Shown piece by piece: positions 40,930 to 51,823 of a DNA stretch of 64,000 nt. The stretch is taken from assembly GCA_026393275.1 (NCBI GenBank), contig JAPLAM010000017.1:20091-84090 (forward strand), written 5' to 3'. Below the pieces are notes generated by a model. It searched no databases and was not told the DNA's origin. It worked only from the letters and a program-made list of their open reading frames with translations. This DNA comes from Arthrobacter sp. (lineage in GTDB: Bacteria > Actinomycetota > Actinomycetes > Actinomycetales > Micrococcaceae). Position 1 is the stretch's first letter, and every line of letters begins with the position of its first letter. The position numbers were made by a program, and so were the translations under genes.

Positions 40930-41371
40930 AAGCGATAACACCTTGTCGAAGGCAGTGTCCGGACCCTCAAAGGGGCCAAGGTGCCACTGCGTTGAATCGA
41001 CGGCACGGCACGCCGACTGTAGGGACACGATGCCTGGCGCCTTCGGTGTCGCGTGGCCGGACGCCAACTGCAGAAACGTTGAACTTCGGCCGGAGAATCT
41101 GCTGCTAGTGAAATGATGATCCTATGACGGACTGGTGGGACGGGTCCGGTCGCTAATTCCTGAAGCCGGACTCCATCGCCGCGGACCCGGTGAACCCTCG
41201 CCAACCGACATCGCCGAAAGCCCTCCGCATCAAGCCCCTTCAATCGCCGGTGCCAACAGTGTTCAAGGCTGCGGTTCTGGATCATCAGATTCAGGGTTTC
41301 GAGAAGTTGCTCCAACGGCCTGTCCGGTGATCCTCAGGGTAAGCATTCGCTTGCCCCTTTAGCGCCGTCAA

Positions 41372-42640
41372 TCAGGCTTCGACCACGTTTAATCGCAGCG
41401 CCAGTCTATTCATCTCCTCCACTCCGTGCTCTGTAAGAGCCACGGTTCCCCCCAAGCTGACTCGACGTCCATGCAAAAGTGCATTGGGCTGCACCGCAAA
41501 TGCCACACCTTCGGCGAGCTCGAAGTCGCCGTCCCTGGGAACCGTGGGCGGCATGGCAGGAAGCACAGATAATGCGCTGTCCACATGTGTGTTCTGGTGA
41601 GTGGCACTGTTGAACATGACCGGGCATACGGTCTGTATCTGGGGGCCAGTGTTCCAGAACCCACTTTCAAGGATCGGTTTCTCCATGGCCGAGGCAACCT
41701 CGCTGAACAAAACGCCGGGGCGGAGCATACTGATACCAATTTTGTAGGACTCGACGCACGCGTCTTCCAGATCGCGGATAAGCTGTATGGGCTTCCCGAT
41801 CGAAACATCGATCTGTTGTTGCGTCTGATAACCGCCGTAGTGTGCAAATAGCTCCGCGGAAATTGTGTCCCCCGGCTCTAACATGCGCGAGCCGCCCCCC
41901 ATCGTCAGCCACTCCGGCGGTGCCCACCCAAAACGGTCCGGGCCGCTACGTTCAATGATTCCAGGGGTATGGATCTCGCCTCCTCCGGAAACGATTGCAG
42001 CGTAGGCCGCGCCGACCACGGAACTCTCCCGCGCTCCAGCATGAGCAGCCCCCACGAAGGCCGCCGACGCAGCTTCGCCCAGAATGGCCGAGGCGCGCAC
42101 CATCTCAAGCTCTTCACGGCTCTTGACAAGCGAGAGCATCTCGACCGCCGCCGACATGTCAGAGAAACTGGCGGCAGGCATTGCACCGACTATGGCATGC
42201 CACAAGGGATAAGGGATGTATCCATCGCCCATCCCGATTGACCGGCTGGACAGTCCTACAACCCCGATACGGGGCGCTGAGTCCACACGTTCGGCAATAA
42301 GCTTCGGAAGCAGCTCTGCAGGTGAGCCAAGCCGCAAATCGTCTACCCATCGGGGAAAGGTGACGCCGACCGCGTCATACCGCTGAAGCGGGTGACGCCC
42401 GACCAGGTATACGGCGCCGTCAGTCTGCGTCAGGACAACGACGCCGTTGAGCACCTCGTTACTCAAGTAGCGCTCGAGGCGGTCCAGGCCGCCGGGAAAC
42501 ACTACGAGCGCCTGCACATCATGCACCTTCATTAATCTGCGGAGCGCAGCATATCTTCGGTCGCGTTCGCTCAAGGAGAGAGTCGGAAACGAAACAAGGG
42601 CGGTCGGAACAATATTTTCGGGTGCTCTCGTCGCGTTCAT
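41372..42640 (-). CDS. M24 family metallopeptidase / creatinase-like (Xaa-Pro peptidase family)
   Basis: LVKSREELEMVRASAILGEAASAAFVGA...LEPGDTISAELFAHYGGYQTQ. Confidence 0.8.
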   Translation of the reverse strand: MNATRAPENIVPTALVSFPTLSLSERDRRYAALRRLMKVHDVQALVVFPGGLDRLERYLSNEVLNGVVVLTQTDGAVYLVGRHPLQRYDAVGVTFPRWVDDLRLGSPAELLPKLIAERVDSAPRIGVVGLSSRSIGMGDGYIPYPLWHAIVGAMPAASFSDMSAAVEMLSLVKSREELEMVRASAILGEAASAAFVGAAHAGARESSVVGAAYAAIVSGGGEIHTPGIIERSGPDRFGWAPPEWLTMGGGSRMLEPGDTISAELFAHYGGYQTQQQIDVSIGKPIQLIRDLEDACVESYKIGISMLRPGVLFSEVASAMEKPILESGFWNTGPQIQTVCPVMFNSATHQNTHVDSALSVLPAMPPTVPRDGDFELAEGVAFAVQPNALLHGRRVSLGGTVALTEHGVEEMNRLALRLNVVEA

Positions 42641-43127
42641 GGGTTCTCCAAGCTGTTCGGCACAACGATTGACATTTGTCGTTCGAAGAATGTGGCAACT
42701 CGTGGCAAGGCGCGTGCCGGCATGCCTTACGGCGCTCCGACAGCGATGGCATTACGGGGCGGGCGCAGACTGGGTCCGTTTGCTGGCGCTTCCTCGTCTG
42801 CGGAATTTGAGGAGTCGTAGGCGTGACGCCCATCACGGCGCTGCTCCCAGCTAGAACACTAGAGTAGGCATCGCAGTAATAGAAACAAAGATTGGTGATG
42901 TATAACATTGATCTAATCAATACAAACACGGGGACCATAGTTGGCCCCGCGGTGCAGAACGCCTACATCCTGACGGGTTCCGCCGCGAAGTCCCGCTGCC
43001 TTCGCGATGGGTACTGAGGGTTTGGTGCTGCGATAGCCCTTCAGGCGTCCCGGTGGGCCGGCTGCATGCGTATCAGGACGTCGGGCGGTCTTTACAGGTA
43101 GCAACAACTCATGGATACTCTCATTAC

Positions 43128-43141
43128 TGGGATCGTTCCCA
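43128..43141. promoter_or_regulatory. Palindromic operator (site E)
   Basis: TGGGATCGTTCCCA, 51 bp upstream of ATG 43192. Confidence 0.75.
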
Positions 43142-43191
43142 AAAGTGATCCACACAACTTTACCTCTACGTCGGCAGGACAGGATGACCGC

Positions 43192-44328
43192 ATGATCGAG
43201 ACTACGACAGAACGCAGAGTTCCTTTTGGGTTCTTCGGAACGCACATCGACCGCTATACGACCATGTCCGTGGGGACCATGGACCGCGAATTCGCATTGA
43301 TGAGCGAATGCGGAGTTGAGCGGCTGCGCGTGACATTCCTCTGGAACCAGATACAGATGTGGTATCCGCCGCGCTACCACGGCGTAATTCATACTGTCAC
43401 GGACTTCCTGCGCTCTGACGCAATCGTCGGCGCGGCGGCCAGGGCGGGGCTGGAGATGGTTGGCACCGTCTGGGGCGCACCGCCCTGGGCAACGGGCGGT
43501 TTGAGGCCGGGAGAATCTTCCCGATTCGCTTTCACCGCCTTCGGCGGTGTTCCGGAGCATTCCGAAGACATCGGCAACTTCATGGGGGACCTCATCGAGC
43601 GGTATGGACCCAATGGAACTTTCTGGGCTGAAAACCCCGGAATCTCCGCCCGGCCAATTCGCATTTGGCAGCCCTGGCAGGAGCCCGATCGGCCCGCATT
43701 TATGCCGCAGCCGTTTGACGTTGGCTACTTTGTGGAGATGGCCCATGTCTGCTACAAAGCTGTCAAGTCTGCCGATCCTGGAGCAATGGTTCTTGGCACG
43801 GGCATCGGTCCCGCAGCTGCCGACTCCAAGGACTTGCTTGACTCGATTTATCGCGCCGGATACAAGGGCGCTGCTGATGCAATTGGTCTGCACGTTTTTC
43901 CGCGCAACGCCGAGGCGATGTTGGACGCTATCCGGATGAACCGGGAGGTCATGGCAGATCACGGTGACGGCAACCTGCCGATTGTTATGAGTCAGATCAG
44001 CTACTCGTCCGCTCTCGGAAAGAGCCGCATCGAGCCGCCGAACCCCAACATGTACGACGAAGCAGGACAGGCAGCGCAGATCCGGGAGACCCTGGCAGCG
44101 CTAGCCGAGCACCGCGAAGAGCTCAACATCTTCGGGGCCTACTACCACGGCTGGTCCGGCCTGGACGAGGAACCGCCGGCACCCCGGGCTCCTGACCCGT
44201 GGATCTTCACCGGCCTGCGCAAGGTAACAAAAGACGGAACGATGATCTCCAAGCCGGCGCTCGACGCCTACCGCGACGTTGTTCTCGCACTTGAAGGCAA
44301 AGACTCCAGAATACTGTCCGGGCGATAA
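43192..44328 (+). CDS. Glycoside-hydrolase-like TIM-barrel protein
   Basis: FGFFGTHIDRYTTMS...GVERLRVTFLWNQIQ...IWQPWQEPDRPAF; start chosen at MIETTTERRVPF because the upstream ORF extension covers the operator. Confidence 0.65.
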   Translation: MIETTTERRVPFGFFGTHIDRYTTMSVGTMDREFALMSECGVERLRVTFLWNQIQMWYPPRYHGVIHTVTDFLRSDAIVGAAARAGLEMVGTVWGAPPWATGGLRPGESSRFAFTAFGGVPEHSEDIGNFMGDLIERYGPNGTFWAENPGISARPIRIWQPWQEPDRPAFMPQPFDVGYFVEMAHVCYKAVKSADPGAMVLGTGIGPAAADSKDLLDSIYRAGYKGAADAIGLHVFPRNAEAMLDAIRMNREVMADHGDGNLPIVMSQISYSSALGKSRIEPPNPNMYDEAGQAAQIRETLAALAEHREELNIFGAYYHGWSGLDEEPPAPRAPDPWIFTGLRKVTKDGTMISKPALDAYRDVVLALEGKDSRILSGR

Positions 44329-44509
44329 GCCACGATCCCGGGATTTAGAGGTGGGGGCTTTGAATCGCGGGGCGGGGCTGTAAATGGGCCACGAGGTGCA
44401 GAATCCGGCCCCGGGAGGACATCCGCCCGGGGCCAGATCCTCCCTCCCGCATTAACCGCACTGCCGTCCTATCTGAATGTCCTTTCACATACCCTAAGGA
44501 ATAGTTGGC

Positions 44510-46063
44510 ATGAAACGAGTAACATCTCTGTGTCCCCCGCTTGCGGCCCTGGCCGCAGGAGCATTGGCCTTGACTGGGTGCGGTGGACCGGGCACTGCCG
44601 CCGGGGCCAATTCGGCTCCCACGACATTCGTCGCAGCATCGACCGTCAACACCCTGGATCCGCTTCTGGCCAACACCATTCAAAACGACATGGTGGATGA
44701 CCTGCTCTACGATCCCATCGTTGACTTCTCAAGTGACGGAACCCTCACGCCTCGCGTCGCAACCGCATGGAAAACTTCCGACGATGCGAAAAGCGTTAGC
44801 CTCACACTCCGCACTGACATCAAATTCACTGACGGGACGGCCCTGACAGCCAAAGACGTTGTTTACACCCTCGACCGGATCAAATCGGCCGGGAAGGGTG
44901 TTGGCGCGCTCGTGTCGGATTATGGTTCCGCGACAGCAAGTGATGACTCCCATGTGACCATCACGTTGAAGGCTCCCAATGCCGCATTTATCAGCGCCCT
45001 CGGCAAGGTCTACGTCCTGAACTCCGCTGTCGTCAAGCAGAAGGAGGGCGCCGACAGCGCCCAGAGTTGGCTCGCCGCGAATGCTGCCGGCAGCGGCGCC
45101 TACACGGTGGACTCCTACACCCAGGGTTCTGTTGTGAAGATGAAACTGAACCAAGGATACTGGAACGCCGCCCCTGGACGGCCCTCGACATTCGTCATCC
45201 AGTATTTCCCCGAATCAGCGGCGGCCAGCACCGGCCTCCGCGCAGGATCGGTGAACATTGCCACGCTTCCCCATAAAGACGTCAAGACCTTTGAGAATAA
45301 TCCGGGCTTCGGCACGACGGATATTAAGACCGGCGGAGCGTCTTACGTTTTCTTCAATACCCAAAAGGGCATCACTGCCAACCCGAAAGTTCGCGAGGCC
45401 ATCAGCCTGGCATACGACTACTCCGCACACATGGAGACGATTCTCGGCGGAGTCGGGGCCCAGGCGACGCAAATCGCGCCTCCTTCGCTCGGCTATTCGG
45501 CCGGGCTGCCGGCGGCCAAACAAGATCTGGAACGGGCGAAACAGCTGATTGCCGAAGCCGGAGTTTCCGGATCAACGCTGACCATGTTGTACCAGCCGAA
45601 CCTGCCCGATCAAACTGCGGCCGGAACTCTCCTTCAGTCAAACTTGAAAACGATCGGGCTCGACCTCAAGCTTCAGACAACCACTTTTCCGGCGTATGTT
45701 TCCCTGCTGTCCAGCGTCGACACCACTCCTGACCTGGCCATAGCGGCGGAGTTTCCCCGCTTCCCTGATCCTGATGCACTTATGGACGGGATGCTGAACT
45801 CCAAATTCGTTGGGAAGGGTTCCAACAAGAGTCAGTATGCGAACCCCGCGGTCGACGCGCTGCTGCAGCAGGCGAAGTCAACGACAGACAAGACTGTCCG
45901 CAATGACCTGTACGTCCGTGTTGAAAAAGCCGTCGCGGCAGATCACGCGATCATGCCGATTGCCAACCCCAAATGGGAATTCGTGACGACTGCAAACGTA
46001 AGCGGTGTGACAGAAAACCCTGCCCGGATCCTCTTCGATCCCATGGCAATTCGAGTTAAGTAG
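44510..46063 (+). CDS. ABC transporter substrate-binding protein family 5 (DppA/OppA-like)
   Basis: Lipobox LTGCGGPG; TLDPLLANTIQNDMVDDLLYDPIVDFSSDGTLTPRVATAWK. Confidence 0.92.
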   Translation: MKRVTSLCPPLAALAAGALALTGCGGPGTAAGANSAPTTFVAASTVNTLDPLLANTIQNDMVDDLLYDPIVDFSSDGTLTPRVATAWKTSDDAKSVSLTLRTDIKFTDGTALTAKDVVYTLDRIKSAGKGVGALVSDYGSATASDDSHVTITLKAPNAAFISALGKVYVLNSAVVKQKEGADSAQSWLAANAAGSGAYTVDSYTQGSVVKMKLNQGYWNAAPGRPSTFVIQYFPESAAASTGLRAGSVNIATLPHKDVKTFENNPGFGTTDIKTGGASYVFFNTQKGITANPKVREAISLAYDYSAHMETILGGVGAQATQIAPPSLGYSAGLPAAKQDLERAKQLIAEAGVSGSTLTMLYQPNLPDQTAAGTLLQSNLKTIGLDLKLQTTTFPAYVSLLSSVDTTPDLAIAAEFPRFPDPDALMDGMLNSKFVGKGSNKSQYANPAVDALLQQAKSTTDKTVRNDLYVRVEKAVAADHAIMPIANPKWEFVTTANVSGVTENPARILFDPMAIRVK

Positions 46064-46073
46064 GGAACGAGCG

Positions 46074-47093
46074 ATGCTGAGATTCGTGGGACGAAGAGCC
46101 CTGTTTACGTTGTTGAGTCTGTTCAGTCTGGTGACCATAGTCTTCATGCTGATCAAGATCATCCCGGGGGACGAGGCCAAAGTGGCGGCGGGAGACGCCG
46201 CCACACCTGAGATGGTCGAAGCGACCCGTGTCCGGCTGGGGCTCGACCAGCCTGTGCCGGTGCAGTTCCTCGCCTACATCTGGAGGCTTTTGCACGGTGA
46301 CCTGGGCACATCGACGACGACGTTCCAGCCTATCTCCACGAATCTCAGCGCCGTTCTTCCATTCACGCTGGAGCTCATCGCTCTGGCGATGATGACGACC
46401 GTCATAGTTGCAATACCCGTGGGTATGTTGATGGCCGCCAACCGGGGAGGGCCAGTTGATCTCTTTGGCCGCGTCCTAACCGTGGTCATGGCCGGAATGC
46501 CGGTCTTCTGGGTGGGATTCATGCTTCAACTCGCACTCTCTTCCACCCACACCCTCCCCATCTCCGGGAGTCTGTCGGTACAGTACTCCGTCCAGCAAGT
46601 CACGGGATTCGTCACACTCGACGCGCTGCTGACGGGAAATGACTCAGCGTTCCGGGATGCGCTCACACACTTGGTGCTTCCAGTTCTTGTGCTCGCGACA
46701 CCGCAGATCGCTGTGATCATCCGAACCATGCGCACGTCGCTCCTTGGCGAACTCGATGAAGACTACATTCTCATGGCTCAATCCAAGGGAGCCAGCAGAT
46801 CCAGAATCCTCATTCGGCATGGCTTCCGCAACGCGGCCGTGCCGACGGTGACGATGATCGGACTTCAGGTCGGCTACATGATCGGTGGTGCGGTCATCGT
46901 CGAGTCGGTGTTTGCAAGACCTGGAGTCGGCGCTTATCTGACAAGCTCGGTCGTCCAAAAGGACACCTTCGCGGTGCTCGGAGCTGTGCTGTTCATCGGC
47001 GCCGTCGTTCTGATCACCAGCTTTCTTGTCGACATGTTCCAAATCGTGATCGATCCCCGGGTCCGCCGAGGACAGCTGGAGGTCACCGCATGA
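46074..47093 (+). CDS. ABC transporter permease (DppB-like)
   Basis: DEDYILMAQSKGASRSRILIRHGFRNAAVPTVTMIG. Confidence 0.93.
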   Translation: MLRFVGRRALFTLLSLFSLVTIVFMLIKIIPGDEAKVAAGDAATPEMVEATRVRLGLDQPVPVQFLAYIWRLLHGDLGTSTTTFQPISTNLSAVLPFTLELIALAMMTTVIVAIPVGMLMAANRGGPVDLFGRVLTVVMAGMPVFWVGFMLQLALSSTHTLPISGSLSVQYSVQQVTGFVTLDALLTGNDSAFRDALTHLVLPVLVLATPQIAVIIRTMRTSLLGELDEDYILMAQSKGASRSRILIRHGFRNAAVPTVTMIGLQVGYMIGGAVIVESVFARPGVGAYLTSSVVQKDTFAVLGAVLFIGAVVLITSFLVDMFQIVIDPRVRRGQLEVTA

Positions 47094-47968
47094 ACACCTT
47101 GACTGCCGTTCCCCGAACACGCCTGTTCAGCCTGGCAAAAATGATTCCATCTGCAAGGGCGCCTTGGTTTGACCGATTAGTCATCGCCCTGGCTGTGATA
47201 CTCCTTTTGGTTGCCTGCCTCGGAGAATTCATGGCACCGTATGACCCCTATAGCGTCCAGCCAGCACTGGCGCTGAAGCCGCCAAGCCAGACGCATTGGC
47301 TGGGCACTGACGAAAACGGACGAGACATACTGTCGAGGATCCTCGCAGGTGCCAGAAGCACGGTTTTTTCGGCAGTATTCATTGGTGTAGCTGCTGCCGC
47401 CATTGGCGTTGCCCTTGCAGCGTTGGCATCCACCCTCGGACGATGGATCGATGAGCTGATAATGCGCATCTGCGACATCATGCTCGCGATTCCTCCCCTG
47501 GTCCTCGCCCTCGGCATCGCAATGGCTCTTGGCCCCAGCCTGCAATCGGCAACAATAGCCCTCATCGCCTCGTTGTGGCCCGGAACCGCACGCATCGTAC
47601 GCGGCGTTATGCGCAAGACGATGAGTGAATCATATGTGGAGGCCGCGCGCTCACTGGGGGCCTCGCGACTGCGGGTCATGGTCCGCCATGTCATCCCCAA
47701 CTCCATGGATGTGGCCATTGTTCACACCGCCTTTGAAATCGGCGGAATCACTCTCATTCTCGCGGGCCTGTCGTTCGTTGGGGTCGGGGCACAACCGCCC
47801 AGCGCTGAATGGGGCGCGATGGCAGCGGCTGGACGAAATTACGCCCTCACCGCCTGGTGGGTAACTGTCGCGCCAGGGCTCGCCATTACATTTGCAGTGG
47901 TCACACTCGGCTTGTTCGGTGAGGTACTTCAAGGCCGCCTGAGCCCATCTCGAAGGAAGAAGTCATGA
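47090..47968 (+). CDS. ABC transporter permease (DppC-like)
   Basis: HWLGTDENGRDILSRILAGAR; SYVEAARSLGASRLRVMVRHVIPN. Confidence 0.93.
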   Translation: MNTLTAVPRTRLFSLAKMIPSARAPWFDRLVIALAVILLLVACLGEFMAPYDPYSVQPALALKPPSQTHWLGTDENGRDILSRILAGARSTVFSAVFIGVAAAAIGVALAALASTLGRWIDELIMRICDIMLAIPPLVLALGIAMALGPSLQSATIALIASLWPGTARIVRGVMRKTMSESYVEAARSLGASRLRVMVRHVIPNSMDVAIVHTAFEIGGITLILAGLSFVGVGAQPPSAEWGAMAAAGRNYALTAWWVTVAPGLAITFAVVTLGLFGEVLQGRLSPSRRKKS

Positions 47969-48996
47969 TGACGGAAGCACGGACCGCCGCCCTGCCGTCC
48001 GGTGAGCGCAGCCCGGCTACTGAGGTTGCTCCCATCCTGGAAGTCCGGGACCTCGCGATCGATACCGGCACATCACGGGGGCCCATGCGGCTCGTCGAGA
48101 ACGTGAATCTTTCCATCCGTCCTGGGGAACGCCTAGCGCTGGTCGGCGAATCGGGTTCCGGCAAGAGCGTGACCGCCCGTGCAATCATGCAGTTGGACCC
48201 GAGCATGCGATTGACCGGGTCCGTTCGCTTTGCAGGGACAGAGCTTCTCGGCCTGCCGGAGCGGAGCCTCCGCTCATACCGTGGTTCGCGTCTTTCGATG
48301 GTGTTCCAGGACCCGCTTCGCAGCCTCAACCCGACGATGACGATTGGGGAGCAAGTAGCCGAGCCGCTGCGCATCCGTGGCGTGTCGCGCAGGGAAGCGT
48401 GGAGACGCGCACAAGCCACGCTTGATCAGCTGGGCGTCGCGAACGCGGGGCACCGAATGCGCTCATACCCCTTTGAATTTTCGGGAGGTATGCGTCAGCG
48501 TGTGGCCTTGGCGATTGCCTTGGTGGCCGAACCGGCGCTGCTCATCGCGGATGAGCCAACGACGGCGCTGGACACACGAGTACAGGACCGTGTGCTGAAG
48601 CTAATGGACACCATAGCACTGGAGCGAGGGCTTGCCGTGATACTCATCACACATGATCTGGGCGTAGTCGCGGGGTTTGCCGACCGCGTGGCGGTCATGT
48701 ACTCCGGGCGATTGATTGAAGAAGCTCCAGTCGATGATCTGTACCGGGCCCCGAAGCATCCGTACACTCGCGGTCTGCTGGACGCCGTCCCGCGTCTGGA
48801 TACCGATGCGCGCACGTTGGCCGCAATGCCTGGAACACCCGTGAGTCCGGATGCCCGGCCGCCGGGGTGTGCATTCGCCGACCGCTGTCCCGTCAGGGTT
48901 GATGATTGTCTGTCGGTGCGTCCGGTACTGCTTCCTATGGCGGATGCTGCGCACGCAGTTGCGTGCCACTTTCCAATCGAACGGGAGTCGAAATGA
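47965..48996 (+). CDS. ABC transporter ATP-binding protein (DppD-like)
   Basis: GESGSGKSVTARAIM; FSGGMRQRVALAIALVAEPALLIADEPTTALD; C-terminal oligopeptide-type cysteines. Confidence 0.93.
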   Translation: MMTEARTAALPSGERSPATEVAPILEVRDLAIDTGTSRGPMRLVENVNLSIRPGERLALVGESGSGKSVTARAIMQLDPSMRLTGSVRFAGTELLGLPERSLRSYRGSRLSMVFQDPLRSLNPTMTIGEQVAEPLRIRGVSRREAWRRAQATLDQLGVANAGHRMRSYPFEFSGGMRQRVALAIALVAEPALLIADEPTTALDTRVQDRVLKLMDTIALERGLAVILITHDLGVVAGFADRVAVMYSGRLIEEAPVDDLYRAPKHPYTRGLLDAVPRLDTDARTLAAMPGTPVSPDARPPGCAFADRCPVRVDDCLSVRPVLLPMADAAHAVACHFPIERESK

Positions 48997-49814
48997 ACAC
49001 CCCAGATATTCTTACGGTTCGGTCAATCACCAAAACCTTCGCTTCCCGTGGGCGGCCTGCCGCCAAGGCGCTTGATGCCGTCAATCTTAGCGTCAGTGAA
49101 GGTAGCATCGCCGGGCTGGTGGGAGAGTCCGGATCCGGCAAGTCCACACTCATCCGTTGCATTATGGGACTTGAGCGGCCGGACACGGGCACCATCATTT
49201 TCGACGGTACGGACATGTCTGTTGCCGGTCGTGAGGAATGGCGAAAATTCCGTCAGCAGGTACAGCTCGTTTTCCAGGACCCCTTCTCGAGCCTTGATCC
49301 CAGAATGACCGTGGAGAGCACCGTCGGTGAAGGTCTCGTCATTCATAAGAAGTCAATGGTCAAGAATCACCGCAGGGAACTGGTCGCGACGGCACTGGAG
49401 AGCGTTGGTCTGTCCGCAAGTGATATGAATCGGTATCCTCGGTCATTTTCCGGCGGTCAGCGGCAGCGCATCGCAATTGCACGAGCGATCGTAATGCGGC
49501 CCCGGCTACTCGTATGCGATGAGCCGGTTTCTGCACTCGATGTGTCGGTCCAGGCACAAGTCATCAACTTGCTCAAGTCAATGCAGGCGGAAAGTAATAT
49601 TTCCATTCTCTTCATTGCCCACGATCTCGCGGTTGTGAGGCACCTCTGTGACAGTGTCTCCGTCCTCGAACACGGAAAGATAGTGGAATCGGGAAGGAGT
49701 ACCGAGATCTTCGGCAATCCTCAAGCGGACTACACCAGGTCGTTGATTGCCGCGAGCCCGATTCCAGACCCCGCTGTACAGCGCGAAAAAAGTCGAAGCT
49801 CTCTGGCGCAGTAA
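48993..49814 (+). CDS. ABC transporter ATP-binding protein (DppF-like)
   Basis: GESGSGKSTLIRCIMG; FSGGQRQRIAIARAIVMRPRLLVCDEPVSALD; ATGA overlap with previous gene. Confidence 0.92.
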   Translation: MNTPDILTVRSITKTFASRGRPAAKALDAVNLSVSEGSIAGLVGESGSGKSTLIRCIMGLERPDTGTIIFDGTDMSVAGREEWRKFRQQVQLVFQDPFSSLDPRMTVESTVGEGLVIHKKSMVKNHRRELVATALESVGLSASDMNRYPRSFSGGQRQRIAIARAIVMRPRLLVCDEPVSALDVSVQAQVINLLKSMQAESNISILFIAHDLAVVRHLCDSVSVLEHGKIVESGRSTEIFGNPQADYTRSLIAASPIPDPAVQREKSRSSLAQ

Positions 49815-50469
49815 CCCAAACGGCCGACTCGGGCAGGCAGACGCCAATGACATGCACGCCCGGCACGGCATCAAACCCGAGAACGGCCGGCGCAGACAGC
49901 GCCGCCGGTGGCTCGGCTTTTGGCGCCTGCAGCCTCGACTTGCCCTCGGCAGCAAGGCTGCACGCCGCCGACGTCACCTTGTGACCTTCTGTCCCATCCC
50001 GGCCAGCGTCTTATGGAGTAGTCCAGGGCCGGCGCTCTGGCCCGGCCAAGTAGCGGACAGACTGGTGGCCAGCTATCCGGAATGGTCTGCGGCGCACAGG
50101 GAATCGGGTTCGCTTTGGCTCTCCTCTGCCTTCTGCAGAAACCACTTTCTTGACCCGGCCCGGCTGCGGCGGTCAGACCCGCAAAGCCGAGTCGGGAAAC
50201 TTTTGTGCCCTATCAATTCGGTTGGCGGCGCTGAACCAACCGCCGCTGTCCACGGCTCTGCCGACGCTCATCGGCCAACTCCACGGCGCAATGAAAAGAC
50301 GTGGGTTATCACTGCCCAAATCCCCCGCCTCTACTATCACAAATCGTCCAGCTCAAGGCCGGCTCAGTGACCCGATGGGACACAAGTGGTAGCTCCTGGC
50401 GCCCGTTGAGCCCTTGAGGGGCTTGAAGTGGGCGTTGGTCACTGACGCTTCACGGCGCGCACGTTGGCA

Positions 50470-50720
50470 TGCTGATCACGGTGCGGCTCAAGGATCCCGG
50501 ATGCGGTGGCCCGAGGGCGCTTTGCCAGGCGGTCCTCGCGGACGTTGATCCCGCACGGGAACGCGGAAAATACCTAGGAATGACGGGCGGCGCTTCGGCA
50601 TGGCTTCAGTTGCAGGACCGCTGCTGGGAGACGGGGTCGCTGCCGGACCTGGTTGGCCCTGAGCTTTCGCGATCAACAGTCCGTCGGGGCCACCCACGCG
50701 GGCCGGTTCAGTGTTCATCC
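50470..50720 (+). pseudogene. MFS (DHA2/EmrB-like) transporter fragment
   Basis: AVLADVDPARERGKYLGMTGGA then in another frame MASVAGPLLGDG...AFAINSPSGPP; matches motif region of DHA2 exporters. Confidence 0.45.
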
Positions 50721-51279
50721 CGGGAACGCCGAAACGCAGCACGAGTCGGGGTCGGATCTAGCCGGAATGCCCCGATGGCTGTTGAAGCGCCAAGCCACAA
50801 TGTGCGCCCCTATCCGCCGCAGCCGTGCCCAAGGGGGCCTCGAGAGTCTGGACGAGTCAGCTCACGCCGTTCCACGTCAGGGATGGTGATCCATTCTACG
50901 AACCAGTTTGCAGTGCCCTTGCCACTGGCTCTGACGCTGGCCCCGGGCACCGCGCTCACCCACACGAGCAGCGCGCGGCGTCCCCGGGGAACAGGCTCTA
51001 ACCGAATAACGCTGGGTGCCGAGGGAGCGCCACGGTTGCGCTGTGCCGTTGCCCGAGGGGGCCGAGCCACAGCAAAGCTTCTGCAGACGGGTCCGCGTGA
51101 CACCCTACCCGCCGGGCCGCCCGGAATAGATTCCGATCTCTGGATCGGGCCGCCCGGGCAAAGCTGATTGGCATTGAGCCAGTCAGGCTCCCGGACAGGT
51201 GCCTAAACCTCAGCCGGCCCCACAGATGAGAACCAGGCTGAGGATCCAGCGCGCAAGCCGCCGACAGGAGCGATTCATG

Positions 51280-51792
51280 TCATTCGTTGCCGCTGCGGCT
51301 CGATCCCGGCAGCCGGTCGCCGACGAATGCGAGCCCGTTGGCAGTGGCGACCCGCTGAACGCACTCCATGGGAATCGGTTCGAAAGTCGCAGGAGGCAAT
51401 GTCGCCGAAGTTGCGGGCTGGCCTATCGCTCGAAGGTAATCCACCCACGCCCGCCCGGGCGTGGTCATGATGAGTACCCTGGCTGGGATCGGCCCATTGA
51501 CCCTGTAGGTGTGACGGACTCCACGCGGTACAAACAGGGACCTTCCGGCGTGGAGCTCGATGATCTCGTCTTCAACGCTGAATGTCATGTGTCCCTCCAC
51601 CAGGACGTAGAGAAAGCCGAGCTGATGGTGCCGGAATTCCTTCGGTCCCTGCCCGACATTGAGCCACGATTCAGTGACTGAAGGTTCCGGGTCGTCCGTA
51701 CCCGGGGCATGGTGGATGACGACCAACCGTCCTCCCATCCAAAGCGCTTCAAGGTCGAGAATGTCGGGGATTGCCGGGACAGCGTGTGTCAC
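51280..51792 (-). CDS. Cupin-domain protein
   Basis: GTG start after GAAAGG; FRHHQLGFLYVLVEGHMTFSVEDEIIELHAGRSLFVPRGVRHTYRVNG. Confidence 0.75.
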   Translation of the reverse strand: MTHAVPAIPDILDLEALWMGGRLVVIHHAPGTDDPEPSVTESWLNVGQGPKEFRHHQLGFLYVLVEGHMTFSVEDEIIELHAGRSLFVPRGVRHTYRVNGPIPARVLIMTTPGRAWVDYLRAIGQPATSATLPPATFEPIPMECVQRVATANGLAFVGDRLPGSSRSGNE

Positions 51793-51823
51793 TTTTTTAC
51801 CTTTCGTTGTTGTGCAAATCTGC

